64,000 nt of DNA from an uncultured Parabacteroides sp. (GCA_944325355.1 CALUZS010000001.1:124001-188000); one strand, 5' to 3'. Numbered from the stretch's first letter, positions 1 to 8,693 are shown. Program-made: numbers and translations. The notes: generated from the letters alone by a model not told the origin.

Positions 1-18
1 CTTTGATATTAATCCCAT
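1..18 (-). CDS. nqrD: NqrD, first six codons only
   Basis: The minus strand opens with an ATG at 18-16 followed by codons reading MGLISK up to the window edge. It lies 6 bases after the nqrC stop, where nqrD sits in known nqr operons, and the residues fit the short polar N-terminus of NqrD. Known role: integral membrane subunit that helps carry Fe/S and ion translocation in the sodium pump. The call rests mainly on gene order because only six residues are visible. Confidence 0.7.
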
Positions 19-24
19 TTTCTC

Positions 25-831
25 TTAGTTTTTCGAGGTTAAAAATTTCTCATATCCCTTCAAACTCGTAAGTATCATATTACCTACGCCTTGGCTTGTA
101 ATCGTACCACCCGAGATACCGTCAACATAATCTTCGCCGTTTGTCGATGCTTTCCCCGGTTTTACGACAACAATCGATTTGAATTCTCCGTTTTTAAATA
201 TCTGCTTTCCGGCAAACTGTCCACTGAACTCCGATTTTGAAATCTCAGCACCCAATCCCGGAGTCTCCCCCTGATGGCTGAAATCTGCGCCAAACACAGT
301 GTTTTTATCATCATCTACCGAAATATATCCCCAAAGCGGTCCCCAAAGGCCTGCCCCGTGCAGTGACATAATATACTTTGTCTTCCCTTCTATATTTGCA
401 ACAAATACAGGATATGTTCCTTCTTCTCCTCCGGCAAATGCATCGCCTTCTACCTTTTCACCGTTTTCATTTACCAAAAAGGCATCTTTTATCAACTCGT
501 TGTATTTCGCTTCTGCTTCATTTGCCGAAACATTCACATTTATCGAGCGCAAAATCTGCTGGCGTTTGTCGTTGTCTTCATTTTGTTTCTGGTAACTTCT
601 CAAAGATTGCGAAGTAAATGCCAATAAAACCGCTACAACAACAACCATTACCGAAGCATAAACGAATGTATAAACATTACCGTCCCGGTTCACACCGCCC
701 TTCTTCGCATTTTCTTCCTTGATTTCTTCAAATTCCGATGCAGGCGCATTACAAACCGGACAAGTAGCCGGAGCTTTATTTCCTTCGTGGACATAGCCAC
801 ATACTTTACATCTAAACTTTTTTGTAGCCAT
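25..831 (-). CDS. nqrC: NqrC with N-terminal rubredoxin domain
   Basis: Subunit C of the Na+-translocating NADH:quinone reductase, 268 aa. Residues 1-35 form a rubredoxin-like knuckle pair with Cys8, Cys11, Cys24 and Cys27 (CKVCGY and CPVC). A charged linker follows, then one membrane segment at about 54-76 and an extracytoplasmic FMN-binding domain. The covalent FMN site is the SGGT motif, with Thr243 the likely acceptor; the usual form is SGAT. The gene starts 10 bases after nqrB and is followed by nqrD. NqrC of Vibrio has no rubredoxin part, so the first ~45 residues are an added domain, and by topology they should lie in the cytoplasm. Subunit identity is secure; the role of the added domain is unknown. 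Confidence 0.95.
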   Translation of the reverse strand: MATKKFRCKVCGYVHEGNKAPATCPVCNAPASEFEEIKEENAKKGGVNRDGNVYTFVYASVMVVVVAVLLAFTSQSLRSYQKQNEDNDKRQQILRSINVNVSANEAEAKYNELIKDAFLVNENGEKVEGDAFAGGEEGTYPVFVANIEGKTKYIMSLHGAGLWGPLWGYISVDDDKNTVFGADFSHQGETPGLGAEISKSEFSGQFAGKQIFKNGEFKSIVVVKPGKASTNGEDYVDGISGGTITSQGVGNMILTSLKGYEKFLTSKN

Positions 832-841
832 ATTCCTTCTC

Positions 842-2050
842 TTATTTATTCAGTTTTACACGATTAAGTCGACGATTTACATTAGCCTCTACGACATAAT
901 AGTCAATCAGCGGAGCAAATGCGTTCATCAATAGGATAGCCAGCATCATACCTTCCGGATATCCCGGGTTCAGTACACGGATAATCACAGCCATTGCACC
1001 GACAAGGAATCCGTAAATGAACTTTCCGGTTTCCGTTCTCGCTGAAGTAACCGGGTCGGTTGCCATAAATACAGCTCCAAATGCAAAACCGCCTAAGAAA
1101 AGATGGTCAATCGGAGAAACCGTCATGGCAACAGTTGTTCCAATCATATTGAAGATAGCAGCCATAACTGCACCACCCACGAATACTGACCCCATTGTTT
1201 TCCAACTTGCAATACCAGTAAACAACAGGATAGCTGCTCCTATCAAAATGGCAATGACTGAAGTTTCTCCAATAGAACCAGGAATCAATCCTACGAAATA
1301 GTCCCATGTCGAAATCGGATTGCCCAGCACATCTACTGTCTGGAAATTACCAATCAGTTCTTTGCCGGCGATTGCAATCTGTCCTAACGGGGTTGCTCCA
1401 GAATAACCGTCAACCACCTGCCCCGCTCCCAAACCGAATGTGTCGGAAGTCCGGACAAATACCTGGTCACCCGACATTGCCGCCGGATAAGCGAAGAACA
1501 AAAACACGCGGGTTACCAACGCTACATTAAATATATTATAACCGGTACCTCCGAATACCTCTTTGGCAAAAATAACAGCGAACGCCGTTGCCACAGCAAT
1601 CATCCAGAGCGGAGTATCCACCGGGACAATCATCGGTATCAATATTCCGGAAACCAAAAATCCTTCTTGGATTTCTTCCTTTTTCCATTGAGCCACAGCA
1701 AACTCTATACCCAATCCTACCACATATGATACGATTATTTTAGGCAACACTGCCAGCAATCCGAATGCGAACGTTGCCCAAAAGCCGGGATTTGCCCCAA
1801 TTGCCAAATTATGTTGGTAACCAACATTATACATACCAAAGAGCAAAGCCGGCAATAAAGCTATCACAACTACGATCATTGTCCGCTTTGAATCGATACT
1901 GTCATGGATATGTACACCTGTCTTTGAGGTAGAATTCGGGACAAACAGGAATGTTTCGAACCCATCAAACACGGAGCGGAACATCGCAAACTTACCACCT
2001 TCCTCAAAGTTTGGCTTAATCTTGTCAAGATAATTCCTTAACGCTTTCAA
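842..2050 (-). CDS. nqrB: NqrB, Na+-translocating NADH:quinone reductase subunit B
   Basis: A 402-aa polytopic membrane subunit. It carries covalent FMN through a threonine and, in the known enzyme, riboflavin, and is the main site of quinone reduction and Na+ movement. The FMN motif GYSGATPLG is present with Thr220 as acceptor. The long hydrophilic N-terminus (about 1-55) is typical of NqrB. It lies 22 bases downstream of nqrA and 10 bases before nqrC, so the genes form one transcript. Flavinylation requires an ApbE-type transferase; one candidate lies at 35311-36132. Confidence 0.97.
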   Translation of the reverse strand: MKALRNYLDKIKPNFEEGGKFAMFRSVFDGFETFLFVPNSTSKTGVHIHDSIDSKRTMIVVVIALLPALLFGMYNVGYQHNLAIGANPGFWATFAFGLLAVLPKIIVSYVVGLGIEFAVAQWKKEEIQEGFLVSGILIPMIVPVDTPLWMIAVATAFAVIFAKEVFGGTGYNIFNVALVTRVFLFFAYPAAMSGDQVFVRTSDTFGLGAGQVVDGYSGATPLGQIAIAGKELIGNFQTVDVLGNPISTWDYFVGLIPGSIGETSVIAILIGAAILLFTGIASWKTMGSVFVGGAVMAAIFNMIGTTVAMTVSPIDHLFLGGFAFGAVFMATDPVTSARTETGKFIYGFLVGAMAVIIRVLNPGYPEGMMLAILLMNAFAPLIDYYVVEANVNRRLNRVKLNK

Positions 2051-2072
2051 TGTATTAAAATTTTTAATGTTA

Positions 2073-3428
2073 CTAATTCATTTCCTTGTACAACAAATTA
2101 AGTCCGTTCCGGACAATCTGCTGTATTTCAATCTTTGATGTATCAACAAATTCGCACAAAGCGAAATCTTCCGGAGCGACTTCGTATATTCCCAAATTTT
2201 CCATTTTGTCGATATCGAAAGAAATTATCGCTTTTAACAGATACTCCGGCATAATATCCATCGGAAATACCTTATCGTATTCGTTCGACATAATCATCGC
2301 ACGCTTTCCGCCTTTAATTCGAGCATCCATAACATACTCTTTCTTCTTTCCACATAACCAAGTCAGATAAGAATGGCTTACGCTGTATTTATTGAAACCG
2401 GGCACTGCCCAACCAAGGAATTCATTGACATCGTCGCCTTCCGGAATGACGGTAACCTGACAGTCGTATGCACCCAGATAACCTCCGTCGAACGGCACTT
2501 TCATACCTGTCAACACATTTCCACTGATAATACGCAAATGAGCGTTCGGGTCTATTTTCCCTTCCAAAATACTCTTGACCGTGCAACCGGAAATAGCCTT
2601 CACATAGCCGCATTCTTTCACTTCCGAGCCTGTCACTGCGACCAATCTGGTAAAATCTGCTACACCTTTGTTAAACAAACGCCCCATCAAGATAATATCC
2701 GTAGCGTTTGCCGTCCAAACGACCTCGCCTTTGTTGACAGGCCGGATATGATTGATTTGGACTCCGACGTTCCCTGCAGGATGCGGACCTTCAAATTCCA
2801 CAACTTCTACGCCTTTCATTCCATTCAGTGAAGAGGCATTTTTCTTTACCCCTACATAAACCTTTCCAGCTGTCAGTTTGGTCAGGATTTCCAACCCGGT
2901 TTGCAAATTTTCTTTCTCGTCCTTTGCTAAAAAATCAAAATCAGGAGCCAACGGGGCTGAATTAAATGCTGTCACAAAAATGTCGCGTGGCGCATCAGCC
3001 GGATTTGCTACAATATCATACGGGCGCTGTTTGATGAACGGCCACATGCCGCCTTCCAACAATATGCCTTTGATACTTTCAGCATCCAATGCAGATACTT
3101 CTTTCTTACCGAAATCTTCGTATTCGATTTTCGCTTCCGGCTTTACTTCGATGCTCAAAACTTTTCGTTTTTCTCCTCGATTTACAGCGATGACCTCACC
3201 ACTTACCGGCGAAACGAACTTGATTTCAGGACGGTTCTTATCAACCATCAATGCAGATCCAGCTTTGACCTTGTCTCCTGCCTTAACAACCACCTTGGGA
3301 ACTATGCCTGTGTAATTATCGGGAACAATAGCGTAAGTTTCGCTCTTCCCGCAATTTAGCAATACCTCCGGTGCTTTGCCTTTCAGATTAATGTCCAAGC
3401 CTTTCTTAATCTTAATCACATTTGCCAT
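2073..3428 (-). CDS. nqrA: NqrA, Na+-translocating NADH:quinone reductase subunit A
   Basis: A 451-aa soluble cytoplasmic subunit and the first gene of the nqr operon. The N-terminal half (about 25-100) has the barrel-sandwich, biotinyl-like pattern shared with RnfC (VVVKAGDKVKAG followed by SPVSGEVIAVNRG). There is no membrane segment or signal peptide, and length and ends match the NqrA family. A candidate -7 box lies 35-42 bases upstream and an inverted repeat lies further up. Confidence 0.97.
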   Translation of the reverse strand: MANVIKIKKGLDINLKGKAPEVLLNCGKSETYAIVPDNYTGIVPKVVVKAGDKVKAGSALMVDKNRPEIKFVSPVSGEVIAVNRGEKRKVLSIEVKPEAKIEYEDFGKKEVSALDAESIKGILLEGGMWPFIKQRPYDIVANPADAPRDIFVTAFNSAPLAPDFDFLAKDEKENLQTGLEILTKLTAGKVYVGVKKNASSLNGMKGVEVVEFEGPHPAGNVGVQINHIRPVNKGEVVWTANATDIILMGRLFNKGVADFTRLVAVTGSEVKECGYVKAISGCTVKSILEGKIDPNAHLRIISGNVLTGMKVPFDGGYLGAYDCQVTVIPEGDDVNEFLGWAVPGFNKYSVSHSYLTWLCGKKKEYVMDARIKGGKRAMIMSNEYDKVFPMDIMPEYLLKAIISFDIDKMENLGIYEVAPEDFALCEFVDTSKIEIQQIVRNGLNLLYKEMN

Positions 3429-3462
3429 GATATAACTAAAATTGTTTGTGTATAATTTGCTG

Positions 3463-3470
3463 CAAAAGTA
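3463..3470 (-). promoter_or_regulatory. nqr operon -7 box
   Basis: On the minus strand the bases read TACTTTTG, an exact match to the Bacteroidetes -7 consensus TAnnTTTG. Transcription would begin near 3457, about 28 bases before the nqrA ATG. I see no clear TTG box at the usual 19-21 base spacing, so the operon may need an activator. Confidence 0.6.
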
Positions 3471-3491
3471 GCTATTTTTTTATGTTTTTCA

Positions 3492-3512
3492 GCAGATTTA
3501 CGCAAAATCTGC
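3492..3512. promoter_or_regulatory. Inverted repeat upstream of nqrA
   Basis: GCAGATTT at 3492-3499 and AAATCTGC at 3505-3512 form a perfect 8-bp inverted repeat with a 5-base centre. It lies just upstream of the candidate nqrA -7 box, where an activator would bind. It is a candidate operator only. Confidence 0.4.
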
Positions 3513-3704
3513 CGACAAACCGGCAAAAAAATATATTACCGCCAGAAAGCAAGAGCTATATGCTTGCAAACCAACGCAAAGCCATCCGGATTTCATCATC
3601 TTTCAAGGCCTGTGACGCCTATAAACGAACTTCTATTTTCTGTTTCATCGATGCAGAATGTAAAACCGACAACTGCCGGAACAAATAACGCTGCCCGAAA
3701 AGAC

Positions 3705-3733
3705 AAAAAAACCGGGCACTTAATTGTGCCCGG
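3705..3733 (-). terminator. Terminator of the acyltransferase gene
   Basis: CCGGGCAC (3712-3719) and GTGCCCGG (3726-3733) pair perfectly around a 6-base loop. On the minus strand the stem is followed by a run of seven T (3711-3705). It lies about 115 bases past the stop of the gene at 3849-4961, as expected for its intrinsic terminator. Confidence 0.85.
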
Positions 3734-3848
3734 AACTATATGGAGGTTTATATATTTTTCTGCAATATTTTCCATCAGAAACCGCCGATATTTTTCCAAA
3801 AATATTCCGGATTTTCAGGAAAATACCTTAGTTCTTTCCTGCGAACCT

Positions 3849-4961
3849 CTACACTTTCAAAAATATCTTTTGACGGTACAAGAAATATAGGAAGCCCCAG
3901 CACACAAGGACATACCCGATGGCCAAAACCAATGGCTGGGCTGTCTCCGGGAACAAGGATGCCAATCCGCCAAACAATGCATTAGATGTATAACGGAAAT
4001 TAATGAATCCCTGCGCAATGTAAATTGTAATGGAATTCATCCCTATAACACGGAAAAAGAGAGTCCACTTCCGGCAATTCTTCACGTCCACGATATAATA
4101 AAACAGAGCAAACAGCATCATTGAAATACCGCCGACAAAGCAGGCGAACGAACTTGACCACAAATTTTTATTTATAGGGAAAACAAAGTTCCAAAGCAAG
4201 CCTACTACCAGCAAGAACGCACCTCCTGCTAACAGGTAAAGCACTTTCTTTACATCTGTCAATCCTTCCCGTTTCAATTTAATCAATTCGCCGCTAAACA
4301 TACCCAGCAATGCCGTACCTATCGCCGGGATCAATGACAATATGCCCTCCGGGTCGTGAATTCCCTTATATAGTTTGCCAGGCAAGAAGAGCCGGTCAAT
4401 ATAACCAACCAAGCAACCTTCCATCGAAAATGGGTCACCGTTCCCGTCAGGAGCCGGGACAAACTGCAATAACAGCCAATAACCTATGAAAATAACTGAA
4501 ACAATTCCGATACGCTGCTTCGTTGTCGTATTGATAAATATGAGAGCGGCAAACATCCATGCCAAACCAATGCGTGCCAAAACGCTTGCACATCTGAAAT
4601 TCTCGAAATCAAACCGTAAAAATCCGTTATATATCAAACCCAGTATGACCAATGTGATACCCCGGCGTACGATTTTTTTGTAAATAGCCGAATCGGTCAT
4701 CCCTTTCGAACGCTGTTTTGCCAAAGAAAAAGGGAACGAAATGCCGGCAATAAAAAGGAAAAGCGGGAATATCATGTCTTCAAATGCAAAACCATTCCAC
4801 TCCACGTGCTCCATCTGCTTAGCTATCGTCTCAAAAAAGGGATAAGGAAACAAAGTTGCCAAAGCTACAAATATAGCTCCTCCGCCCATGATAAAAAACA
4901 TATCGAATCCCCGTAAGGCATCCAACGATTGTAAACGCTGCTGATTTTCTTGTTTTTCCAT
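3849..4961 (-). CDS. Membrane acyltransferase, NagX/HGSNAT-like (DUF5009 type)
   Basis: A 370-aa polytopic protein with about ten membrane segments. It opens with SLDALRGFDMF and continues with EHVEWNGFAFEDMIFPLFLF, the signature of proteins related to heparan-alpha-glucosaminide N-acetyltransferase (NagX, DUF5009). Members are thought to move acetyl groups across the membrane onto amino sugars; the bacterial substrate is not settled. The gene stands alone, with its own -7 box and terminator. The fold assignment is sound, the reaction inferred. Confidence 0.85.
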   Translation of the reverse strand: MEKQENQQRLQSLDALRGFDMFFIMGGGAIFVALATLFPYPFFETIAKQMEHVEWNGFAFEDMIFPLFLFIAGISFPFSLAKQRSKGMTDSAIYKKIVRRGITLVILGLIYNGFLRFDFENFRCASVLARIGLAWMFAALIFINTTTKQRIGIVSVIFIGYWLLLQFVPAPDGNGDPFSMEGCLVGYIDRLFLPGKLYKGIHDPEGILSLIPAIGTALLGMFSGELIKLKREGLTDVKKVLYLLAGGAFLLVVGLLWNFVFPINKNLWSSSFACFVGGISMMLFALFYYIVDVKNCRKWTLFFRVIGMNSITIYIAQGFINFRYTSNALFGGLASLFPETAQPLVLAIGYVLVCWGFLYFLYRQKIFLKV

Positions 4962-4993
4962 TTTTCCGTAATATTCTATTTAAATCTTTCCCG

Positions 4994-5001
4994 CAAATAT
5001 A
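4994..5001 (-). promoter_or_regulatory. -7 box of the acyltransferase gene
   Basis: TATATTTG on the minus strand matches TAnnTTTG; transcription would start near 4988, about 27 bases before the ATG at 4961. No convincing -33 box is present. Confidence 0.5.
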
Positions 5002-5154
5002 TACTATTTCAAGCATCCATCTTCCTGTTTTTGCAAAATTTTTATCAACAAATTCCTTTACATAGGAAAACAAACCGGATTATCCATGCGAATATGAAAA
5101 AAATTCATTAACGACACTGCTTTCTTCCTCTTAAAATAGTATCGGGCTTTTTTA

Positions 5155-5162
5155 TACATTTG
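5155..5162 (+). promoter_or_regulatory. -7 box of cobQ
   Basis: TACATTTG matches TAnnTTTG and would give a start near 5169, about 37 bases before the cobQ ATG. The short leader has no sign of a cobalamin riboswitch. Confidence 0.5.
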
Positions 5163-5205
5163 CACCCGGAAATCCGAAAAATTTCAAATTGTATAACTCA
5201 TAATT

Positions 5206-6711
5206 ATGGAATCAGCAAAAGGCAAATCGCCTGCCAAATATTTAAAACCGATTATGTTTGTCGGCACCTGTTCCGATGCAGGGAAAAGCATTATTAACAC
5301 GGCATTTTGCCGGATTTTTAAACAAGACGGATATACTCCGGCTCCTTTCAAGGCGCAGAACATGTCTCTGAATTCTTATTCGACCATTGAAGGCGGGGAA
5401 ATGGGACGCGCACAAGTTGTCCAGGCAGAAGCATGTTGCTTACCGCCACACACCGATATGAATCCGGTACTTCTCAAGCCTACCGATGACAAGAACTCGC
5501 AAGTGATACTCAACGGAAAGCCCATCGGCAACCTTTCTGCCAAAGAATATTTCAGAATGAAAGAAGGGAAAGAGGAGTTGTTCAAAGAAGCATGCCTTGC
5601 GTTTGAACGGTTGTCTGCAAAATACAATCCAATCGTACTGGAAGGAGCCGGAAGTATTTCCGAACTCAACTTGAAAGAGAGAGATATCACAAACATGCGT
5701 ATGGCAATAGCGGCCGACGCTTCGGTATTTCTGGTTGCCGATATTGACAGAGGTGGTATCTTCGCATCGGTCTATGGCACAATAGCCTTGCTCTCCTCCG
5801 AAGAAAGAAGCCGGATAAAAGGAATAATAATCAATAAATTCCGTGGAGATGATTCACTTTTTGCCGAAGGGAAAGCAATTATCGAAAAATTGACCGGCAT
5901 CCCGGTAGTAGGCATCATCCCTTGGTTCAACGACATCAAAATAGAAGAAGAAGACTCTGTCGTTCTCGATACCAAAAACCGGAATATTCGGGAAAACAAA
6001 ATAAATGTTGCCATCATTTTATTACAGCGGATGTCGAATTTCACAGATTTCGACGTATTGGAACTGGACCCAAGATTCAACACGTTCTACACAAACCGAC
6101 CGGAAGATTTGGAGAAAAGCGATATCATCATCCTGCCAGGCACGAAAAATACCATATCTGACCTCATGGTAATAAAGAACAACGGGATGGCACGTGCAAT
6201 TATTGATGCCTACAAAAGAGGGAAAAAAGTCATAGGAATTTGTGGCGGATACCAAATGTTGGGACGAAGGATTGAAGATCCCGATTATGTCGAAGGAAAG
6301 ATTCCGGTCGTTGCCGGCTTAGGGCTTCTACCTGTTTGCACCGTAATCGAAAAAGGAAAAATCACCAAGCAGAGCCGCTTCACGTTCCTTCCAGTTTACG
6401 ACAATTCTTGCAAAGGATACGAAATACACATGGGACGAACCTGCATAACCGATGAAGTCGAAGAAAAGCCGGTTGCCGTTCTTGAAGATGGACGCCGGGA
6501 CGGTTATTACCTGAACGACCGATGCTGGGGCAGCTATCTGCACGGTATCTTAGACAATAATGCCGCTTTGGAGCATCTGGCAAAAGGATTTGACAAGCAA
6601 AACGAAAGAACATCGTTCGATTATGAGAGTTTCAAAGAAGAACAATACAACAAACTGGCAGATTTGGTGCGCAGTCATGTCAACATGGAATACATCTACT
6701 CGCAATTATAA
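5206..6711 (+). CDS. cobQ: Cobyric acid synthase
   Basis: A 501-aa cytoplasmic enzyme that amidates side chains b, d, e and g of adenosylcobyrinic acid a,c-diamide with glutamine and ATP. The N-terminal half is a MinD-like ATPase domain with GTCSDAGKS at 20-28. The C-terminal half is a class I glutaminase domain with the nucleophile Cys346 (GICGGYQMLG) and His446 (YLHGILDN). Length is normal for CobQ/CbiP. No other cobalamin gene is nearby, so it is a detached piece of the pathway. Confidence 0.96.
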   Translation: MESAKGKSPAKYLKPIMFVGTCSDAGKSIINTAFCRIFKQDGYTPAPFKAQNMSLNSYSTIEGGEMGRAQVVQAEACCLPPHTDMNPVLLKPTDDKNSQVILNGKPIGNLSAKEYFRMKEGKEELFKEACLAFERLSAKYNPIVLEGAGSISELNLKERDITNMRMAIAADASVFLVADIDRGGIFASVYGTIALLSSEERSRIKGIIINKFRGDDSLFAEGKAIIEKLTGIPVVGIIPWFNDIKIEEEDSVVLDTKNRNIRENKINVAIILLQRMSNFTDFDVLELDPRFNTFYTNRPEDLEKSDIIILPGTKNTISDLMVIKNNGMARAIIDAYKRGKKVIGICGGYQMLGRRIEDPDYVEGKIPVVAGLGLLPVCTVIEKGKITKQSRFTFLPVYDNSCKGYEIHMGRTCITDEVEEKPVAVLEDGRRDGYYLNDRCWGSYLHGILDNNAALEHLAKGFDKQNERTSFDYESFKEEQYNKLADLVRSHVNMEYIYSQL

Positions 6712-6807
6712 TTCATCCCTACAGGATTAAATTACAGTTCGTTTGCTATTCCCGCTAAAAATTTACATTTTCCAGCCAGATTAAGCAACAATTTTAACAA
6801 AATGATT

Positions 6808-6829
6808 TATATTTGTCCGCTAGGACAAA
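6808..6829 (+). promoter_or_regulatory. Promoter with overlapping palindrome, phenylacetate-CoA ligase gene
   Basis: TATATTTG at 6808-6815 matches the -7 consensus. Overlapping it, TTTGTCC (6812-6818) and GGACAAA (6823-6829) form a perfect 7-bp inverted repeat with a 4-base spacer, covering the predicted start point near 6822. A repressor bound here would block the ligase/ACT operon. The operator role is inferred from position and symmetry. Confidence 0.55.
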
Positions 6830-6860
6830 ATATATAAAGTTCTAATTACGCATTAAAAAA

Positions 6861-8162
6861 ATGGAATATTGGCAAAAAGAATTAGAGACAATCAGTCGGG
6901 AAAATTTGGAGAAGTTCCAATTGGAAAAGTTGCAGCAGACTATAAGGCAAGCGGCAAATTCTCCTTTTTATAAGCAACGTTTCAAAGAATCAGGCATAAC
7001 CCCTTCAGACATTCGTTCATTGGAGGATTTAAAAAACATTCCTTTTACGACAAAGGAGGATTTGAGAAACAGCTATCCGTACGGCATGGCAGCAATTCCC
7101 CTCCGGAAATGTGTACGCATACACTCCTCTAGTGGAACTACAGGAAATCCTACGGTCGTATTGCACTCTGCAAAAGATTTGGACCAATGGGCCAATCAGG
7201 TTGCCCGCTGTATGTATATGGTTGGTTTAAGGGATACCGATATCTTTCAGAATACATCAGGATACGGTATGTTCACCGGAGGGCTCGGATTTCAATACGG
7301 TGCAGAGCGATTGGGCGCATTGACTGTACCTGCTGCTGCCGGAAATACCAAACGGCAAATCAAATTCATAAAAGATTTCGGGACAACTTGCCTGCACATC
7401 ATACCAAGCTATGCGACCCGTCTGGCAGAAGTCATGTACGAAATGGGAATCGACCCGCGAAAAGACACGAAACTGCATACGGTATGTATCGGGGCTGAAC
7501 CTCACTCCGAGGAACAACGTCGCCGTATCGAGGAGCTACTTGGCGTAAAGGCATACAACTGCTTTGGCATGTCGGAAATGAATGGTCCGGGAGTGGCTTT
7601 TGAATGCCCCGAGCAAAACGGATTACATATTTGGGAAGATTATACCATTGTTGAAATCATCGACCCCGTGACTTTACAGCCGGTCCCTGACGGACAGGTG
7701 GGCGAGTTGGTGCTGACAACCATCAACCGGGAGGCCATGCCATTGTTAAGATACCGTACACGCGATTTGACCTGCATCCTGCCGGGCGATTGCCCGTGTG
7801 GGCGTACTCATAAACGGTTGGCACGCTTTAAAGGGCGCAGCGATGACATGATTATTCTTAAAGGTGTAAACTTGTTCCCTATCCAGATAGAAAAAATATT
7901 AATGAATTTCAAAGAGCTGGGAAGCAATTACCTGATTACGCTCGAAACAGTAGGAAACAGCGATGAAATGTTTATTGACGTAGAACTCAGCGAACTGTTT
8001 ACCGATGATTATTCGGTACTGCAACGACTGACGAAAGAGATTACCCGACAGTTGAAAGACGAACTGCTGCTTACGCCCCGGTTGAAATTGGTAGCAAAAG
8101 GCTCGCTCCCTACACAAGACGGAAAGGCTGTCCGCGTAAAAGATTTAAGAAAAACAATTTAA
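6861..8162 (+). CDS. paaK: Phenylacetate-CoA ligase family protein
   Basis: A 433-aa cytoplasmic member of the adenylate-forming superfamily, full length for PaaK. It joins an aryl acid to CoA using ATP. The AMP-binding P-loop SSSGTTGNPTVV lies near residue 90. The catalytic aspartate region reads LLRYRTRDLTCILPGDCPCGR, and KGVNLFPIQIEKI begins the C-terminal lid. An ACT-domain protein follows 39 bases later. In anaerobic Bacteroidetes this ligase commonly works with indolepyruvate ferredoxin oxidoreductase in aromatic amino acid degradation or synthesis. The substrate cannot be read from sequence. Confidence 0.92.
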   Translation: MEYWQKELETISRENLEKFQLEKLQQTIRQAANSPFYKQRFKESGITPSDIRSLEDLKNIPFTTKEDLRNSYPYGMAAIPLRKCVRIHSSSGTTGNPTVVLHSAKDLDQWANQVARCMYMVGLRDTDIFQNTSGYGMFTGGLGFQYGAERLGALTVPAAAGNTKRQIKFIKDFGTTCLHIIPSYATRLAEVMYEMGIDPRKDTKLHTVCIGAEPHSEEQRRRIEELLGVKAYNCFGMSEMNGPGVAFECPEQNGLHIWEDYTIVEIIDPVTLQPVPDGQVGELVLTTINREAMPLLRYRTRDLTCILPGDCPCGRTHKRLARFKGRSDDMIILKGVNLFPIQIEKILMNFKELGSNYLITLETVGNSDEMFIDVELSELFTDDYSVLQRLTKEITRQLKDELLLTPRLKLVAKGSLPTQDGKAVRVKDLRKTI

Positions 8163-8201
8163 GCATTTGGTTAGACTTAACAAATTATATTTTTACTGCT
8201 T

Positions 8202-8627
8202 ATGACAATTTATCAGATATCCATCTTTTTAGAAAACAAATACGGAAAACTGAGCGAGATACTTTCCATTCTTACCCAAGAGAACATACGTATCATCGCC
8301 GCCACCGTCGCCGACACTTCCGAATATGGAATATTACGCATCATTGTCAACGAGCCGCAAAAGGCTTTCCAGTTACTGAAAGACAATAACATCAGCGCAA
8401 ACATATCCGATGTTGTTGCTATTCAGACCGACCCCACAACAGAAGATTTTGCACGGACACTGACACTGCTTACCAAAGCTGGGATAAGTATTGAATATAT
8501 GTACTGCTTTTCCGTAAAAGAGAAAGCTATACTTATCCTGAAAACGAACAATTGGGATGCAACACGTGACGTGATTCGCCGTGAAAACATTCGTTGTATC
8601 AACGAAGGGGAACTAGTGAATCTCTAA
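8202..8627 (+). CDS. Tandem ACT-domain protein
   Basis: A 141-aa protein made of two ACT folds. The first opens with ISIFLENKYGKLSEILSIL (about 6-24), the second with ARTLTLLTKAGISIEYMY (about 84-101). ACT domains bind amino acids and regulate enzymes. It has no catalytic domain and lies directly behind the aryl-CoA ligase, so it probably senses an aromatic amino acid for that pathway. Confidence 0.88.
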   Translation: MTIYQISIFLENKYGKLSEILSILTQENIRIIAATVADTSEYGILRIIVNEPQKAFQLLKDNNISANISDVVAIQTDPTTEDFARTLTLLTKAGISIEYMYCFSVKEKAILILKTNNWDATRDVIRRENIRCINEGELVNL

Positions 8628-8641
8628 TTTGCAGGCATAAG

Positions 8642-8693
8642 AACCGGAAAAATCCCCACTTTTACTTTTCCAAACGGGGATTTGCCGGTTTTT
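8642..8693 (+). terminator. Terminator of the ligase/ACT operon
   Basis: AACCGG plus AAATCCCC on the left (8642-8657) pairs with GGGGATTT plus CCGGTT on the right (8676-8690), with a small internal loop, and ends in TTTTT. It lies 15 bases after the ACT stop. It also contains the final codons and stop of the opposing acetyltransferase pseudogene at 8662. Confidence 0.75.

Larger units (their letters stand above)
3429..3848. other. Intergenic region: nqr promoter side and acyltransferase terminator
   Basis: 420 bases between two minus-strand genes. The nqrA-proximal part holds a candidate promoter and an 8-bp inverted repeat. The distal part holds the terminator of the acyltransferase gene. 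The middle (about 3530-3700) has no gene I can support; its short open frames lack family features. Confidence 0.7.

Noticed and set aside
4962..5205. Cobalamin riboswitch in front of cobQ
   Set aside because: The leader after the predicted start is only about 37 bases and the B12-box type sequences are absent.
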